A program made the translations under genes and the position numbers. 64,000 bases of DNA from JAJEEA01 sp965243615 (GTDB lineage: Bacteria > Acidobacteriota > Vicinamibacteria > Vicinamibacterales > UBA8438), in assembly GCA_965243615.1 (NCBI GenBank), contig CBDEVO010000003.1, positions 62,001-126,000 on the forward strand, written 5' to 3'. How positions within the stretch are numbered: position 1 is the stretch's first letter; each line of letters opens with the position of its first letter. The notes beneath the pieces were generated by a model. The model was not told where the DNA came from. It did no database searches and saw only the letters and a program-made list of their open reading frames with translations. Positions 34,883-44,270 of the stretch are shown piece after piece.

Positions 34883-35554
34883 CTAGTCGGCCTTCTTGAT
34901 GAAGTAGTCGACGAGCTCGGACGACGAGTTGTCCATCTCGACGTTGAAGAACTCGACGCGCGTGGTGAGGCCGTTGTAGAACCACACCGCGGGAATCGCC
35001 ACGAACAGCCCGATGGCGGTCCCGACGAGCGCTTCCGCGATACCGGCCGACACCGCGCCGAGGCCGCCCGACCCGGTGGCCGCGATGCCCTGGAAAGCGT
35101 TGATGACGCCCAGGGTGGTCGCGAGCAGACCGACGAACACGGCGGTGGCCCCGATGGTGGCCAGCGACCCCATGCCCTTCTTGAGGTCGGCCGCGGTGAG
35201 GGCGGAGGCGCGCTGGATGGCCCGGCGAACGCTGTCGATCACGTCGTCACGGCTCAGCTCGACCCCGGCGTCCTTCTGGAACTGGTACTCCTGGAGCCCG
35301 GCCAGAACGACCTTTCCGAGGTGGCTGTACTTGTAGTTCTTCGACTGCGAGACGGCGATGGCGTCCTTCAGGTGGCCGTCCTTGAGGTGCTTGGCGACCT
35401 GGGGCGCGAACGCCTTCGACTGCTTCGAGGCCTGCGTGAAGGTGAAGAGCCGCTCGAAGAAGACGCCCATCGACCACATCGACATCAGTCCCAGCAAGAT
35501 CATGAGGGACTTGACGGGAATGCCCATCTGTTCCCAGAGTTCCAGAAGATCCAT
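34883..35554 (-). CDS. exbB: MotA/TolQ/ExbB proton channel protein
   Basis: A 223-residue membrane protein with three helices: the first at VKSLMILLGLMSMWSMGVFF, the others at LATIGATAVFVGLLATTLGV and VGTAIGLFVAIPAVWFYNGL. The motif GISEALVGTAIGLF-like (here GIAEALVGTAIGLF) and the preceding GVINAFQGIAATGSGG loop are the family signature. It couples proton flow to TonB movement with ExbD. Second gene in the operon, 98 bases after tonB. Confidence 0.92.
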   Translation of the reverse strand: MDLLELWEQMGIPVKSLMILLGLMSMWSMGVFFERLFTFTQASKQSKAFAPQVAKHLKDGHLKDAIAVSQSKNYKYSHLGKVVLAGLQEYQFQKDAGVELSRDDVIDSVRRAIQRASALTAADLKKGMGSLATIGATAVFVGLLATTLGVINAFQGIAATGSGGLGAVSAGIAEALVGTAIGLFVAIPAVWFYNGLTTRVEFFNVEMDNSSSELVDYFIKKAD

Positions 35555-35652
35555 TGTGCCTCCTACCTGCGATTCACATCATCGGGCCGCGCGGGGCACC
35601 GGACGACCGGCGCCCCGCCGCCCACCAACACCTGCCTTCGTTCGCGCGCCCG

Positions 35653-36351
35653 TTACCGCAACTGGAAGTTCACCGTCACAGTCATGATGACGGGAACCGC
35701 GACGCCGTTCAGCAGCGTCGGCGTATACGTCCACTGCCGCACCGCCTCAATGGCCGCCTCGTCGAGCAACGGCACCGAGCGCAGCACCTTCACGTCGGTG
35801 ACCCGGCCGTCGGGACCGATGACCGCCTCGAGAATCACGACGCCCTGGACGCGCGCCGCCTGCGCGACCGGGGGATACCGCGGATCGACGTTGGTCACCT
35901 TCGTCGGGGCCTGGATGTTGCCACCGACGCGGACCGGCTCGGGCGGCGGCGGGGGCGGCGGGGGGGCCTCGAGCAGCCCGCCGACGATGCCGCCCACGAC
36001 GCCCCCGGCGATGCCGCCCTCGACCCCCGACACGCTCGACAGGTCGAAGCCGGTCTCCGGCGCAATCTGGGCCGGCGCCTCGATGGGGGCGGCGTTGGGG
36101 TTGATGTCGACCACCGGCGCCTCGACCGCCTGCGCGGCCGGCGGAGGCGGCGGCGGGGGCGGCGGCGGGGGCGGCGGCGGCGCGGCCACGAAGGCCATCA
36201 TCGACGGCACCTGCGGCAGCGCCTCGGCCGCGAGCAGCGGCACGATGAGGACGGCCGCGATCGCCGCCACGTGGGCGAGCATCGAAACCGGCACCGTGTA
36301 CCACTTCTGCGCGCCGATCTTGATCGACGGATTCGCGATTTCACCGAACAT
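35653..36351 (-). CDS. tonB: Energy transducer TonB
   Basis: A 232-residue TonB. ATG 36351 opens MFGEIANPSIKIG, before a single transmembrane anchor (SMLAHVAAIAAVLIVPLLAA). A run of fourteen prolines follows directly, a compact periplasm-spanning rod, then a Gly/Val-rich linker. The C-terminal domain has VDPRYPPVAQAARVQG and GRVTDVKVLRSVPLLDEAA, the classic TonB-C fold that contacts TonB-box receptors. It leads the minus-strand operon tonB-exbB-exbD-exbD. Confidence 0.92.
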   Translation of the reverse strand: MFGEIANPSIKIGAQKWYTVPVSMLAHVAAIAAVLIVPLLAAEALPQVPSMMAFVAAPPPPPPPPPPPPPPAAQAVEAPVVDINPNAAPIEAPAQIAPETGFDLSSVSGVEGGIAGGVVGGIVGGLLEAPPPPPPPPEPVRVGGNIQAPTKVTNVDPRYPPVAQAARVQGVVILEAVIGPDGRVTDVKVLRSVPLLDEAAIEAVRQWTYTPTLLNGVAVPVIMTVTVNFQLR

Positions 36352-36418
36352 CTGACCTGCCACAGGCAACCTCCTGCGCCCCGTTAGGGGATGAATCGCT
36401 CCACGATGAGAGGGACGA

Positions 36419-36447
36419 ATTATATGCAGACACCAAACCGGTGTCAA
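36419..36447 (-). promoter_or_regulatory. Consensus promoter of the tonB operon with palindrome
   Basis: On the minus strand TTGACA (36442-36447) and TATAAT (36419-36424) are perfect hexamers with a 17-base spacer, 68 bases upstream of the tonB start. GACACC (36429-36434) and GGTGTC (36440-36445) form a palindrome with a 5-base centre that covers the spacer and touches the -35 box, a good position for a repressor operator. The regulator is unknown. Confidence 0.8.
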
Positions 36448-36466
36448 CGCAAGTCCGAACGCCAAA

Positions 36467-36550
36467 AGCCCCGCCCCGCCGGTCGCCGCCCCCGGCTCCG
36501 CCGGGCGCCCACCGCCCCGCCGGGAGTCGGCGCCGTTCCACCACGGGCCG
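36467..36550 (-). repeat. Dispersed intergenic repeat, copy E
   Basis: Read on the minus strand it holds GTGGAAC, GGCGCCGACTCC, TGGGCGCCC and GGCGGAGCCG in the same order as copies A-C. Removing the IS would place it straight after the CTAG in the hppA stop codon. It ends GGGGCGGGGCTTTT, so it could also serve as a terminator for hppA. Confidence 0.65.
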
Positions 36551-36554
36551 CTAG

Positions 36555-38135
36555 GAGTCTGCGCCGCAGAAACCGGGATGCGACAATTGTAGACGAGCCG
36601 CCGACGAAGGGACTGGATGTCGACTACATTCCGCCGCTACGCCCCGGAGCAGTCGCTGCTGTTGCCGCCCGATGTGCGGGAGTGGCTGCCCGAGGGTCAC
36701 TTGGCGCACCACATCAGCGATCTGGTTGACGGTCTGGATCTGACGGCGTTCTACGCGCCGTACGAGGGGGACGGTCGGCGCAACGCGCCGTACGAGCCTC
36801 GGATGATGGTGAAGGTGCTGCTCTACGCGTACGCGACGGGGGTGTTTTCGTCGCGGGGGGTCGCGAAGAAGCTGGAAGAAGACGTGGCGTTCCGGGTGCT
36901 GGCGGCGGGCAACTTCCCGCAGCACCGGACGCTCTGCGAGTTTCGACGCCGGCACTTGGCGGATTTCAAGCGGCTGTTCGTGGAGGTGGTCGGTCTGGCG
37001 CGGGAACTGGGTCTGGCCCGATTCGGAAAGCTGTCGATTGACGGGACGAAGGTGCGGGCGAATGCGAGCAAGCGCAAGGCGATGAGCTACGGTCGGATGC
37101 AGGAGGAGGAGCGGCGTCTGGCCGGGGAGATCGACGCGCTGTTGCGTTCGGCGGACTCGACCGACGTGGCCGAGGACGTTCGGTTGGGCCCGGAGGTCCG
37201 TGGCGACGAGTTGCCGGCGGAGTTGCAGCGACGAGAGGACCGTTTGGCGGCGATCCGGGCGGCGAAGGCGCGGTTGGAGGCGGCGCAGCGGGCGGCCGAC
37301 GACGCGCGGGGTCGGCAGCCGGGCCAGACGCGGAACCCGAAGGGGGGTCGGCCGTACAAGCGGGCGTATGGCGAGCCTGACGAGAAGGCGCAGAGCAACT
37401 TCACGGACCCGGAAAGCGGGATCATGAAGACGAGCAACGAGGGCTTCCAGCAGTGCTACAACGCGCAGGCGGCGGTGGACGCTGAGCACCAGTTGGTGGT
37501 GGCGACGGATGTGACGGCGAACGCGAGCGACCAGGGCGGATTGCCGGTGTTGCTCGACCAGGTGGAGGAGCGGTTCGACACGCAGCCGGAGACGGTGCTG
37601 GCCGACTCGGGATTCTGCAACGAGCGGGACTTGACGGAGCTGGAAACGCGGGGTGTTGACGGGTATGTGGCGGTGGGCCGGGAGGACAAGCGGGTCGCCG
37701 CCCGCAATCTGAAGAAGCACCCGGCGACAGGCCGCATGGCAGCGAAGCTGTCGACGCCGGCGGGCCGGTCGGCGTACGCGGAGCGGAAGTGGTTGTCGGA
37801 GGCGCCGTACGGCTGGATCAAGCACGTGCTGGGCTTCCGGTGCTTCAGCCTGCGTGGACTGGCGAAAGTGCGAGGCGAGTGGGACTTGGTGTGCCTGGCG
37901 GTGAACGCAAAGCGCCTGCACGTTCTGATGGCGGCGTAACGGGGGCGATTCTGGCCCCACACTGCCCGAGAATCGGTCACGAATCGCGGCGTTTGGGCCG
38001 TGTACGGCCTGTTCTTCGGTTCCGTGCCGCCGATCGGCCGAGGATCACCGGCTCGTCGGCCGGCGGCCTACGCCCCGACGCCGTGCGTCACGACGCAGAC
38101 CGCCGGGGTTCCGCGAACTCCTGCGGCGCAGGCTC
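36555..38135 (+). mobile_element. IS1182-family insertion sequence, copy 2
   Basis: Same 1,581-bp element as copy 1, opposite orientation, flanked by CTAG at 36551-36554 and 38136-38139. The 38136-38139 CTAG includes the hppA stop codon. As in copy 1, the element end downstream of the transposase is the one that meets the host stop codon, so transposase and host gene converge. Confidence 0.92.
36617..37939 (+). CDS. IS1182-family transposase
   Basis: Identical in amino acid sequence to the transposase at 15134-16456 (440 residues), with one synonymous change at 37165. All catalytic segments are present (KLSIDGTKVRANA, VLADSGFCNE). The near identity implies recent transposition or gene conversion. 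Confidence 0.93.
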   Translation: MSTTFRRYAPEQSLLLPPDVREWLPEGHLAHHISDLVDGLDLTAFYAPYEGDGRRNAPYEPRMMVKVLLYAYATGVFSSRGVAKKLEEDVAFRVLAAGNFPQHRTLCEFRRRHLADFKRLFVEVVGLARELGLARFGKLSIDGTKVRANASKRKAMSYGRMQEEERRLAGEIDALLRSADSTDVAEDVRLGPEVRGDELPAELQRREDRLAAIRAAKARLEAAQRAADDARGRQPGQTRNPKGGRPYKRAYGEPDEKAQSNFTDPESGIMKTSNEGFQQCYNAQAAVDAEHQLVVATDVTANASDQGGLPVLLDQVEERFDTQPETVLADSGFCNERDLTELETRGVDGYVAVGREDKRVAARNLKKHPATGRMAAKLSTPAGRSAYAERKWLSEAPYGWIKHVLGFRCFSLRGLAKVRGEWDLVCLAVNAKRLHVLMAA

Positions 38136-40244
38136 CTAGCGCATCCAGGCCACGATCAGGGGCACGAAGATGACCGCAACGATGGTCATCAACTTGATGA
38201 GGATGTTGAGGCTCGGCCCCGCCGTGTCCTTGAACGGGTCGCCGACGGTGTCGCCGATGACCGCCGCCTTGTGCGGCTCCGAGCCCTTGCCGCCGTGGTG
38301 GCCCTCCTCGATCAGCTTCTTCGCGTTGTCCCAGACCCCGCCCGCGTTGGCCATCATCAGGGCCATCAGGACGCCGGTCACGAGCGCGCCCCCGAGCAGG
38401 CCGCCGAGGCCGGCGACCCCGAGCACGAAGCCGGTCGCCACCGGCGCGATCACCGCGAGGAGGCCGGGCAGGATCATCTCCTTGATGGCCGACTGCGTGG
38501 AGATGGCCACGCACCGCGCCGAGTCGGGCTCGGCCGTCCCCTCGAGGAGCCCGGGGATGCTGCGGAACTGCCGGCGGACCTCCTCGATCATCTGGTTCGC
38601 CGACCGGCCCACCGCGTTCATCGTCAGGGCCGAGAAGATGAACGGCAGCATGCCCCCGATGAACATGCCGATGAGCACGTTGGGGTTCGTCAGCTCGAGG
38701 CTGAGCTGCCGCGGATCGAAGGCGCCGGCCCCGCCGGCCTGGGCCACGTTGTCGGCCGCCGTCGCCTGGAACGTCGAGAACAGGGCGAGGGCGGTGAGGG
38801 CGGCCGACCCGATGGCGAAGCCCTTGCCCATCGCCGCGGTGGTGTTGCCGACCGCGTCGAGGGCGTCGGTGCGGTCGCGCACGAACGGCTCGCACTTGCT
38901 CATCTCCGCGATGCCCCCGGCGTTGTCGGCGACCGGGCCGTAGGCGTCGACGCCGAGGCTGATGCCGAGGGTCGACAGCATGCCGACGGCGGCGATGGCG
39001 ATGCCGTAGAGCTCGCCGAGCTGGTAGCTGAAGAAGATGGCGAAGCAGACGACGAGCACGGGGTAGCCGCACGACATCATGCCGACCCCGAGGCCCGCGA
39101 TGATGTTGGTGGCGGGGCCGGTCTCCGACTGCTCGGCGATGTGGGCGGCCGGCGGCATGTCCTTGCCGGTGTAGTACTCGGTGAGCTTGCCGATCACGAC
39201 GCCGGCCACGACCCCGAACACCACGCAGCCCATGACCGGCCAGGGGACCGAGGTGGCCGAGATGAGGGCGGCGGCGCCGCCGATGACGATGACCGACGCC
39301 ACGATCAGCCCCCGCAGCAGCGCCCCCTGCACCTTGCTCTCGTCGTCGGTCCGCACCGTGAACGTCCCCAGGATCGAGGCGACGATGCCGACCCCGGCGA
39401 GCAGCACCGGGAACGCCGCGAGGTCCGCCTGCAGGGCGAGGTAGCCGCTCTCCCCCACCCCCCACAGGTCGGACGCGGTGGCCGCGGTGAGGGCCCAGGC
39501 GAGGGCCACCGACGAGATGATGCTGCCCACGTAGGACTCGAAGAGGTCGGCCCCCATGCCGGCCACGTCGCCGACGTTGTCGCCCACGCTGTCGGCGATG
39601 GTCGCGGGGTTGCGGGGGTCGTCCTCGGGAATGCCCGCCTCGACCTTGCCGGACAGGTCGCCGGCGACGTCGGCGGCCTTCGTGAAGATGCCGCCGCCGA
39701 CGCGCGCGAACAGGGCGATGGACGACGCCCCGAGGGAGAGCCCGAGCAGCGACCCGACGGCGGACGGGCCGCGGCCGTCGAGGCCCCCGTACAGCCAGTA
39801 GAGCAGCGCGATGCCCAGGGTCCCGAGGGCGACGACGGTCAGGCCCATGACCGCGCCGCTCGAGAACGCGACGCGCAGGGCGCCGGCGAGGCTCGTCTGG
39901 GCCGCCGCGGTGGTCCGGACGGCGGCCCCGGTGGCGGTGCGCATGCCGACCCAGCCCGCGGTCGCGGAGAGGAGCGCCCCGACGAGGAAGCTCACGCCGA
40001 CGAGGAGCGAGTCGCCCGGCAGGAACAGCACGAGGACCCCGAACATGACGACGACGAACACCGCGAGGACGCTGTACTCGGTCCGCAGGAAGGCCATCGC
40101 GCCGCGGCGGATGAGGGCCGCGATCTGCTGCATGCGCTCGGAGCCGGGGTCGCAGGCGTTGATGGTGCGAATCAGGGAGAGCGCGAAGAGGGCGGCGGCG
40201 ACCGGCGCGCCGACCCCGAGGAGCACGTAGAGTGAGTTGTCCAT
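38136..40244 (-). CDS. hppA: Membrane-bound ion-pumping pyrophosphatase
   Basis: A 702-residue integral membrane pyrophosphatase with about 16 helices. The substrate site is intact: DVAGDLSGKVEAGIPEDDPR, then NPATIADSVGDNVGDVAGMG, and near the C-terminus AAVIGDTVGDPFKDTAGPS. The segment VGNTTAAMGKGFAIGSAAL has Ala where potassium-independent enzymes have Lys (GNTTKA), so by family knowledge this is the potassium-dependent type; whether it pumps protons or sodium cannot be decided here. ATG 40244 (MDNSLYVLLG) is the natural start. The final residues AWMR are followed by TAG inside the CTAG hit by IS1182 copy 2. Confidence 0.95.
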   Translation of the reverse strand: MDNSLYVLLGVGAPVAAALFALSLIRTINACDPGSERMQQIAALIRRGAMAFLRTEYSVLAVFVVVMFGVLVLFLPGDSLLVGVSFLVGALLSATAGWVGMRTATGAAVRTTAAAQTSLAGALRVAFSSGAVMGLTVVALGTLGIALLYWLYGGLDGRGPSAVGSLLGLSLGASSIALFARVGGGIFTKAADVAGDLSGKVEAGIPEDDPRNPATIADSVGDNVGDVAGMGADLFESYVGSIISSVALAWALTAATASDLWGVGESGYLALQADLAAFPVLLAGVGIVASILGTFTVRTDDESKVQGALLRGLIVASVIVIGGAAALISATSVPWPVMGCVVFGVVAGVVIGKLTEYYTGKDMPPAAHIAEQSETGPATNIIAGLGVGMMSCGYPVLVVCFAIFFSYQLGELYGIAIAAVGMLSTLGISLGVDAYGPVADNAGGIAEMSKCEPFVRDRTDALDAVGNTTAAMGKGFAIGSAALTALALFSTFQATAADNVAQAGGAGAFDPRQLSLELTNPNVLIGMFIGGMLPFIFSALTMNAVGRSANQMIEEVRRQFRSIPGLLEGTAEPDSARCVAISTQSAIKEMILPGLLAVIAPVATGFVLGVAGLGGLLGGALVTGVLMALMMANAGGVWDNAKKLIEEGHHGGKGSEPHKAAVIGDTVGDPFKDTAGPSLNILIKLMTIVAVIFVPLIVAWMR

Positions 40245-40584
40245 TCTCGACCTTGGAGTTTTCGTACCTGGCGCCGTGCCGGGGAATCCGACGCGGGGCG
40301 CACCCCCGCCCGACACCGCGGGGGTTCGCCCGAATGAGCGGTTGCCGGCCCCGGCGGAGGACCCCGCCGCGGACCACGGGCTGCTCGTCCAAAGACGCGC
40401 AAACCTAGCAGCCGGCCGTGACGCTGTCAAGCGGGCGGCGCGCCCGCGCGACCCTGCGGGTCGCGTTGGGAGTTTCGCTGGCGCGAAACTCCCGCGCTAC
40501 AGGCCGCGGACCCGGCGCCGGCGGCGGGTGCGAACTCCCGCGGCGCCGAGCGCCTGCTCCCGCGGCCCGGCCCTCGGACCTGCT
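40245..40584 (-). other. Gene-free interval with an 11-bp hairpin
   Basis: No gene is recognisable between hppA and uppP. GGGAGTTTCGC (40468-40478) and GCGAAACTCCC (40483-40493) form a perfect 11-bp stem with a 4-base loop. Without a following T-run it is more likely a REP-like palindrome than an intrinsic terminator; it lies 92 bases after uppP. Confidence 0.5.
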
Positions 40585-41391
40585 TCAGCGTCCCAGCGCC
40601 AGCCCGAGGGCCAGGGCCGCCGCCACCGCGAGCCGGTACCAGGCGAAGACGGCGAGGGAATGCCGGGCGAGGTAGCGGAGCAGGCCCGCCACCGCCAGGT
40701 AGCCGACGAGGCCCGATGCGACGAGTCCCGCGAGCAGCACCGGCCCGTGCTCGGCAAGCCCGCTTCCCCCGAGCATCCGCGCCGCCTGCAGCCCGCCCCC
40801 GGCGATGGCGGGAACCCCGAGGAGGAACGCGAACCGCGCCGCCTCGGGCCGCGACAGCCCCAGCAGCAGGGCCACGGTGATGATGGCGCCCGACCGCGAG
40901 ACCCCCGGCACGAGGGCCGCCGCCTGCGCACAGCCGAGGGCGAGGGCCTCCGCGGCCGACAGCGACGAGGCGCGCCGGGGGCCGGACCCGCCCCGGTCCG
41001 CCCAGAGCATGGCGGCCGCCCCCGCCGCCAGCGCCGCCGCCACCACCGCCGGCCCGCGCAGCCGGTCGACGTGCCCGGAGAGCAGCAGGCCGAGGGGAAC
41101 CACGGGGGCGGTCGCGAGCAGGATCAGCCGTCCCGTGCGGGCGGCGTCGCCGCCGCCGCCCGCGAGGGCGCCGGGGGCGGCGGCGGCCAGCTCGAGGACG
41201 TCGCGGCGGAAGTAGACGAGCACCGCGAGCAGCGTGCCGAGGTGGCAGGCCACGTCGAACGCGACCTCGGCCGCGCCGGCGTCCCAGCCGAACAGCTCGC
41301 GGACGAGGATGAGATGGGCGGAGCTCGAGATGGGGAGGAACTCGGTCAGCCCCTGCACGATCCCGAGCCACACGGCCTGGGTGGTGGTCAT
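40585..41391 (-). CDS. uppP: Undecaprenyl-diphosphatase (UppP/BacA)
   Basis: Recycles the C55 lipid carrier for cell-wall synthesis by removing one phosphate from C55-PP. The 268-residue protein has the two family boxes: QGLTEFLPISSSAHLIL near the N-terminus and PGVSRSGAIITVALLLG in the second half, with catalytic Glu, Ser and Arg in place. About eight membrane segments. The 126-base gap to secF makes co-transcription possible. Confidence 0.94.
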   Translation of the reverse strand: MTTTQAVWLGIVQGLTEFLPISSSAHLILVRELFGWDAGAAEVAFDVACHLGTLLAVLVYFRRDVLELAAAAPGALAGGGGDAARTGRLILLATAPVVPLGLLLSGHVDRLRGPAVVAAALAAGAAAMLWADRGGSGPRRASSLSAAEALALGCAQAAALVPGVSRSGAIITVALLLGLSRPEAARFAFLLGVPAIAGGGLQAARMLGGSGLAEHGPVLLAGLVASGLVGYLAVAGLLRYLARHSLAVFAWYRLAVAAALALGLALGR

Positions 41392-41517
41392 GCGGCGTCG
41401 GGGTCGGCGGCCCGGGAAGCCGTGGCGGGGCCCTGCGCCGCATGCGGCCGGCGATGCGGCCCCCCGCTCGCCGGTCCCGGTGCAACGCCGGCTGTCGCGA
41501 CTGGCCCCCGGGGGGCC

Positions 41518-42516
41518 TCAGGCTCGGCGCCTCCGGTTGCGCCGCTTCGTCTTCGAGCCGGTGGAGGCGGCGGACGCCGACGAGGCGGCCGGGACCGCCT
41601 GCATGCGCCGGGCGGCCCGGCGCTCGCTGATCACGATGGCGGCGGCGGCCGCGATGAAGATGGTGGAGTAGGTGCCGCTGAGCACCCCGACGAACATCGT
41701 GAACGCGAAGCCCCGCAGCACCTCGCCCCCGAACAGGAACAGGGCGAGGACCGCGCCTGCGGTGGTGCCCGACGTGATGATGGTGCGGCTCAGGGTCTGG
41801 TTGATGCTGGCGTTGACGAGCTTGTCGAACGCGTCGCGCCGCATGCGCCGCAGGTTCTCGCGCACCCGGTCGAACACGACGATGGAGTCGTTCACCGAGT
41901 AACCGGTGATGGTCAGCATGGCCGCGACGACGTTGAGCGACAGGTCGAAGCCGAAGAAGGTCAGCAGCGACAGCGTCACGAGGATGTCGTGCACGACGGC
42001 GATGATGGCCCCGACCGCGAAGCTGAACCGGAAGCGGAAGCCGACGTAGACGAGGATGCCGAGCATCGCGAACACGAAGGCGTTGACCCCGCGGCGCTGC
42101 AGCTCCTCGCCGATGACCGGCCCCACGAGCTCCTGCCCGATGACCGTGAAGCCGCCGACGGGGCTCTGCTCGAGGGCCGCGACGACCGCGTTCGCGCCCG
42201 CCTCGAGGCTGGTGCCCTCCTCGGGGGCGTCGCTCTGCGGCAGTCGGATCAGGATCTCGTTCGCACCGGCGTCGCCGTACTGCTGGACGACGCTCTCGCC
42301 GGCGGCGTCGCCCACGGCGTTCCGCACCTGGTCCTCGGTGACGGGCTCGTCGAACTGAACGATGACGATGGTGCCGCCCGAAAAGTCGATGCCGAGGGCC
42401 AGCCCCCCCTGCAGCGTCACCATGACCGCGCCGGCGGCGATGATGAGGCACGAGAGGCCGACGGCGGGCCAGCGCCACTTGAGGAAGTCGAAGTTCGGGT
42501 TCTTGAAGATGGGCAT
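41518..42516 (-). CDS. secF: Protein translocase subunit SecF
   Basis: A 332-residue membrane protein of the SecDF complex, which uses proton motive force to pull exported proteins through SecYEG. The first helix is at WPAVGLSCLIIAAGAVMV; GIDFSGGTIVIVQFD is the family's D2-type box. The C-terminal five-helix bundle includes TITGYSVNDSIVVFDRVREN and SRTIITSGTTAGAVLALFLF. The tail is Arg/Lys-rich. It follows secD by 86 bases. Confidence 0.95.
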   Translation of the reverse strand: MPIFKNPNFDFLKWRWPAVGLSCLIIAAGAVMVTLQGGLALGIDFSGGTIVIVQFDEPVTEDQVRNAVGDAAGESVVQQYGDAGANEILIRLPQSDAPEEGTSLEAGANAVVAALEQSPVGGFTVIGQELVGPVIGEELQRRGVNAFVFAMLGILVYVGFRFRFSFAVGAIIAVVHDILVTLSLLTFFGFDLSLNVVAAMLTITGYSVNDSIVVFDRVRENLRRMRRDAFDKLVNASINQTLSRTIITSGTTAGAVLALFLFGGEVLRGFAFTMFVGVLSGTYSTIFIAAAAAIVISERRAARRMQAVPAASSASAASTGSKTKRRNRRRRA

Positions 42517-42602
42517 ACGCGCGTCGGTGTCCCGGATGGTCAGGCCGCGGGCGCGCCGGCCGGCGGCGGTGCAATCGGATCAGGCAAGCGGGCTCAGGCG
42601 GT

Positions 42603-44204
42603 TCAGATGCTCAACGAGGCTTCCCGGCGGCGCGTGAGCACCGTCTCGAAGATGGTACGCGACACGAAGACCGCGGTGAACACGTTCGACACGAGGCCGA
42701 AGAACAGCGTGGTCGCGAAGCCCTTGATCGGCCCGGAGCCGAACTGGAACAGGAAGGCGGCGGCGATGAGCGACGCGATGTGGGTGTCGAGAATGGTCAG
42801 GAACACGCGGTCGAACCCGGCCGCCACGGCCGCCCGGACCCCCTTGGCGGAGCCCAGCTCCTCCTTGATGCGCTCGAATATCAGCACGTTGGAGTCGACC
42901 CCCATGCCGATGGTGAGGATGAACCCGGCGATGCCCGGCAGGGTGAGCACGGCCCCCACGTAGGCCATGCACCCGAGCAGGATCAGCAGGTTCATGCCCA
43001 CCGCGACGACCGCGTTGATGCCCGACAGCCGGTAGTAGAGCAGCATGAACAGGGCGACCGCGATGAGCCCGGAGGCCGACGCGATGACCCCGGCGCGGAT
43101 GGAGTCGGCTCCCAGGCTTGGCCCCACCGTCCGCTCCTCGAGATAGGTGAGGGAGGCGGGCAGGGCCCCCGAACGCAGGATCAGCGCGAGATCGGTCGCT
43201 TCCCCGCTCGTGAACGTGCCGGTGATGCGCCCCTCGTCGGCGATGCGCTCCTGGATGACGGGGGCCGAGTAGACCCGGTTGTCGAGGATGATGGCGAGGT
43301 TGCGCCCGACGTTGCTCCCCGTGAAGTTGCCGAACTTGCGGGCCCCCTCGCGGTTGAACGAGAAGCTGATGGCGGGCTGGTTGAACTCGTCGATGGTGGG
43401 CCGGGCGTTGCGCAGGTCGCGCCCCGTCACCGGGGCCACCCGCCGCACGAGGTAGAAGACGGTCGAGCCGGGGGCGGCGCCGAGCGACTCGTCGGCCCCC
43501 GAGACGACCTCCATGTCCGCGGGCACGATGCCGTTCCGCGCCTGCAGCAGCAGCTCGCGCGAGAGGGCGGGGCCGTCCTCGACCAGCTTCAGCTCGAGGA
43601 GGCCGGTCGAGCGGATGATCTCCTTCGCCCCCTGCACGTCCTCGACGCCGGGCAACTGCACGAGAATCTGGTCGCCGGCCACGCCGTGGGGGGCGACGAT
43701 GGGCTCGGCGACCCCGAGCTCGTTGACGCGCCGCTCGATGGTCTGCAGGGCCTGCCGCACCGACTCCTCGCGCAACTGGCGCTCGATGCCCGGCCGCATC
43801 TGGAAGGTGTAGGCGCCGGGGCCGTCGGGCCGGCGATCATAGCTCCCCCCTCCAACACCGGCCCCGATGGCCCCGATGCCCTGCGGGAACAGGTCGTCGG
43901 CGATCCCCCGGAACTCCTGGTCGCGCTCGGCGGGGACGCCCTCGACCCGGATCTCGGTCGGGGAGGCGGCGCCGGCCGAGAGCAGCTCGATGCCGACGAG
44001 GCTCGCCTGCTCCCTCAACAGCTCGGCGTTGGTCTCGGTCTCGACCCGCAACGCGTCGTCGGTCTGCACCCGGAGCACGAGATGGACGCCGCCCCGGAGG
44101 TCGAGGCCGAGCCGCACCTGGTCCTCGAGCGGATAGATGGCGAAAGCGGCCGCGGCCGCCACCGCCAGGATGGTCAGCATCTTCCAGCGCAGGTTCTTTC
44201 TCAT
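42603..44204 (-). CDS. secD: Protein translocase subunit SecD
   Basis: A 533-residue SecD. QVRLGLDLRGGVHLVLRV is the N-terminal D1 box, followed by the large periplasmic P1 domain (GVEDVQGAKEIIRSTGLLEL). The transmembrane bundle contains IAGFILTIGMGVDSNVLIFER, the D4 motif with its conserved Asp. It forms a pair with SecF, and yajC and tgt precede it as in most bacteria. Confidence 0.95.
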   Translation of the reverse strand: MRKNLRWKMLTILAVAAAAAFAIYPLEDQVRLGLDLRGGVHLVLRVQTDDALRVETETNAELLREQASLVGIELLSAGAASPTEIRVEGVPAERDQEFRGIADDLFPQGIGAIGAGVGGGSYDRRPDGPGAYTFQMRPGIERQLREESVRQALQTIERRVNELGVAEPIVAPHGVAGDQILVQLPGVEDVQGAKEIIRSTGLLELKLVEDGPALSRELLLQARNGIVPADMEVVSGADESLGAAPGSTVFYLVRRVAPVTGRDLRNARPTIDEFNQPAISFSFNREGARKFGNFTGSNVGRNLAIILDNRVYSAPVIQERIADEGRITGTFTSGEATDLALILRSGALPASLTYLEERTVGPSLGADSIRAGVIASASGLIAVALFMLLYYRLSGINAVVAVGMNLLILLGCMAYVGAVLTLPGIAGFILTIGMGVDSNVLIFERIKEELGSAKGVRAAVAAGFDRVFLTILDTHIASLIAAAFLFQFGSGPIKGFATTLFFGLVSNVFTAVFVSRTIFETVLTRRREASLSI

Positions 44205-44270
44205 GACTCGATCCGTGCTGCGTCCGCGTTCGGAACCACCGGGCGCCCCGCCGTTCCGCGGCGCGGACGG

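Noticed and set aside
36140..36185. A GGC-repeat microsatellite as an independent element
   Set aside because: It encodes the polyproline rod of TonB, which normally has such a stretch.
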